DNA from: DATJGS01 sp035494735
GTDB lineage: Bacteria; Eisenbacteria; RBG-16-71-46
Assembly (NCBI GenBank): GCA_035494735.1
Contig: DATJGS010000029.1
Coordinates: forward strand, 23,496 to 87,495
Direction: 5' to 3'
Length of the DNA stretch: 64,000 nucleotides
Numbering within the stretch: position 1 is the first letter of the stretch; each line of letters starts with the position of its first letter. Of the stretch, positions 63,401-64,000 are shown in pieces. Under the pieces are notes generated by a model, which made no database searches, was not told where the DNA came from, and saw nothing but the letters and a program-made list of their open reading frames with translations. Made by a program: the position numbers and the translations under genes.

Positions 63401-63992
63401 TGACCGAGGCCTGAATGGGCACGCGCCGGCCGGTGCGCTCCATGGCCTCGCGGCACGCCAGGATCTGCGCCTTCATCTCGAGGATGTCCTGGCACGTTTC
63501 GAGGATGAGCACGTCCGCGCCGCCCGCGAGCAGGCCCTCGGCCTGGACCGCGAACGCCGGGATCAGGTCCTCGAGGCGGAGCTTGCCGAGATCCGGGTCC
63601 TCGGACGACGGCAGCATCCCAGAGGGCCCCATCGAGCCGGCGACGAAGCGCGGCCGGCCGTCCGCCTTCTCGAAGCGGTCGGCGACGCGGCGCGCGATCT
63701 CGGCGCCCACGCGATTGATCTCGAGCGTGCGCTCGCCCAGCCCCCATTCCTCGAAGCGCACGCGCGAGGCCTGGAAGGAGTTGGTCTCGACGATGTCGGC
63801 GCCGGCCTCGAAATAGGCGGCATGGACGTCCTCGACCACGTCCGGGCGGGTGATCGACAGGTAGTCGTTGCACCCCTCCTTGCCGCCGAAATCGTCGCGG
63901 GTCAGTTCCCGGGCATGGAGCTGCGTGCCCATCGCGCCGTCGAAGACGAGGACGCGGTCGCGCAGCAGGGTGAGGAACGGATGGCGGTTCAC
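60480..63992 (-). CDS. metH: cobalamin-dependent methionine synthase
   Basis: A 1170-residue MetH that methylates homocysteine using methyl-cobalamin recharged from 5-methyltetrahydrofolate. Domains in order: homocysteine domain (about 1-325) with zinc ligands Cys230 (GLNCSTGP) and Cys296/Cys297 (VGGCCGTTP); pterin domain (about 345-630; IGERLNTQGSRKIKRLALED, VIDSTEANVIDEALKAYPG); B12 cap and Rossmann domains with the base-off signature GDVHDIGKN (739-747, His742 as lower ligand); activation domain (about 930-1170; GKRYSFGYSACPDLADQAKL). All domains are complete. The visible start is a GTG at 63992, eight bases from the window edge, so an earlier start or upstream riboswitch cannot be excluded. 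A strong palindromic terminator follows the stop. Confidence 0.97.
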   Translation of the reverse strand: MNRHPFLTLLRDRVLVFDGAMGTQLHARELTRDDFGGKEGCNDYLSITRPDVVEDVHAAYFEAGADIVETNSFQASRVRFEEWGLGERTLEINRVGAEIARRVADRFEKADGRPRFVAGSMGPSGMLPSSEDPDLGKLRLEDLIPAFAVQAEGLLAGGADVLILETCQDILEMKAQILACREAMERTGRRVPIQASVTLDPSGRMLLGTDIRGALATLEAMRVDIIGLNCSTGPDLMRDAIRYLAQNASTPIHCIPNAGLPINDGGRTVYPMKPEPMAEVLREFVNELGVNLVGGCCGTTPEHIRAQIAAIGRRAPTPRASWRPGAARTTGWSLSSAMTATALEQEPRPLLIGERLNTQGSRKIKRLALEDRIEDMIPVARDQVEGGAHTLDVCMALTERTDEAAQVRRLVKKLALSVEAPLVIDSTEANVIDEALKAYPGCALVNSINMENGRERIDAVMPLVMRYGAAVIALTIDPTGMAKTAARKLEVARTIHDIVTKEYGLPPQLLVFDALTFTLATGDQEFVDSAVETIEGIRLIKRELPGVLTSLGVSNVSFGLGKEARAVLNSVFLYHCVQAGLDMAIVNPADIVPYAEIREDDRRLADDLVFNRTPEALSQLITHFEGRTAEGREKADEAEEATLDVEHKIHFQILHRKPAGVEALIDEAVKRQDPVTVLNQVLLPAMKEVGDKFGAGELILPFVLQSAEVMKKAVARLETYLEKSADVSRGRVVVATVYGDVHDIGKNLVKTILSNNGYTVFDLGKQVPVQTVLDKAREVKATAIGLSALLVSTSKQMPICVGELHRAGLEYPVLIGGAAINRNFGRRAALVDGEVFYAPGVFYCKDAFEGLDTMNALTDDAQRPALVEKIRSEAFEFKTKAAEIETRAQESSAKQRDFRVEVARDVPVPAPPFWGARQTPTSDIPYAGMFDGMDLKTLYRLHWGARGSGAEYDHLIRDDFEPRRLALQREAETQGWIMPRGVYGFFPCQSDGQDLIVYDPGAFAPGSLNARGKIEELLRFKFPRQADREGLCLSDYFMPVDSSRFDVVAFQVVTVGPRVDELGEALNARGEYAKALFVHGLGVSAAEGLAEWHHAKVRRELGLEDGRGKRYSFGYSACPDLADQAKLFKLLDPERHIGVSLTSAFQLVPEASTSAIIVHHPAAMYYMVKA

Positions 63993-64000
63993 GGGACGTT

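Overview
The window is a compact, very GC-rich (roughly 68-70% by eye) bacterial chromosome segment holding about 43 protein genes and one tRNA. The cell envelope is Gram-negative: there is a TonB-dependent outer-membrane receptor, a small outer-membrane barrel, LAGC/LSGC-type lipoproteins, a DUF5916 surface or barrel protein and several Sec-exported proteins. The gene mix (ECF sigma factor beside a DUF4097 protein, DUF5916, beta-helix plus fibronectin-III protein, zinc-ribbon Ser/Thr kinase with a membrane tail, S9 peptidase, homodimeric-type pyruvate dehydrogenase E1) recalls uncultivated soil lineages such as Candidatus Eisenbacteria or Gemmatimonadota. That assignment is inference; no rRNA is present to settle it. 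I see no phage, transposon, CRISPR array or plasmid function.

Layout. 1-7 kb: an ECF sigma factor cut by the window edge, a DUF4097 repeat protein, two small unknown genes, a lipoprotein, and a very large glucosidase-DUF547 fusion. 7-12 kb: DUF5916 protein, VOC protein, exported phospholipase-D-fold protein, small unknown. 12-16.6 kb: a vanZ-like/hisS/aspS operon, an exported cupin and tRNA-Lys(CUU). 16.6-21 kb: exported YCF48-like protein, small membrane proteins, and a LytS/LytTR two-component pair. 21-28.6 kb: flavoprotein, Cys-rich secreted protein, a parvulin-like/GT87 fusion divergent from a GT2 glycosyltransferase, TrmO-like methyltransferase, and an SpmA-SpmB fusion. 28.6-37.9 kb: Ser/Thr kinase, an orphan three-gene complex-I-like membrane arm preceded by ptsN, a diguanylate cyclase, and a GT-C-like membrane protein. 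37.9-49.2 kb: beta-helix/FN3 protein with a sigma-54-like promoter, PaaK-like ligase, hybrid histidine kinase, ClpB, an EP-repeat protein, and a SuoX/YedY-like molybdoenzyme. 49.3-64 kb: TonB receptor, PP-loop thiouridylase-like protein, two small membrane proteins, S9 peptidase, AceE, GNAT acetyltransferase, small barrel and MetH.

How the genes work together. Most genes are single units or pairs with tight overlaps (TGATG, ATGA, TTGA). The clearest functional units are hisS-aspS, the LytS/LytTR pair and the ptsN/HyfE-like/NuoL-like/NuoN-like group. In that group the three membrane proteins look like complex I or hydrogenase-4 subunits, but most of the ionisable membrane residues used for proton transfer are replaced and no catalytic subunit lies nearby. 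I regard it as the best candidate for an undescribed system in the window. Two other genes (glucosidase-DUF547 and parvulin-GT87) look like in-frame fusions of two normally separate proteins.
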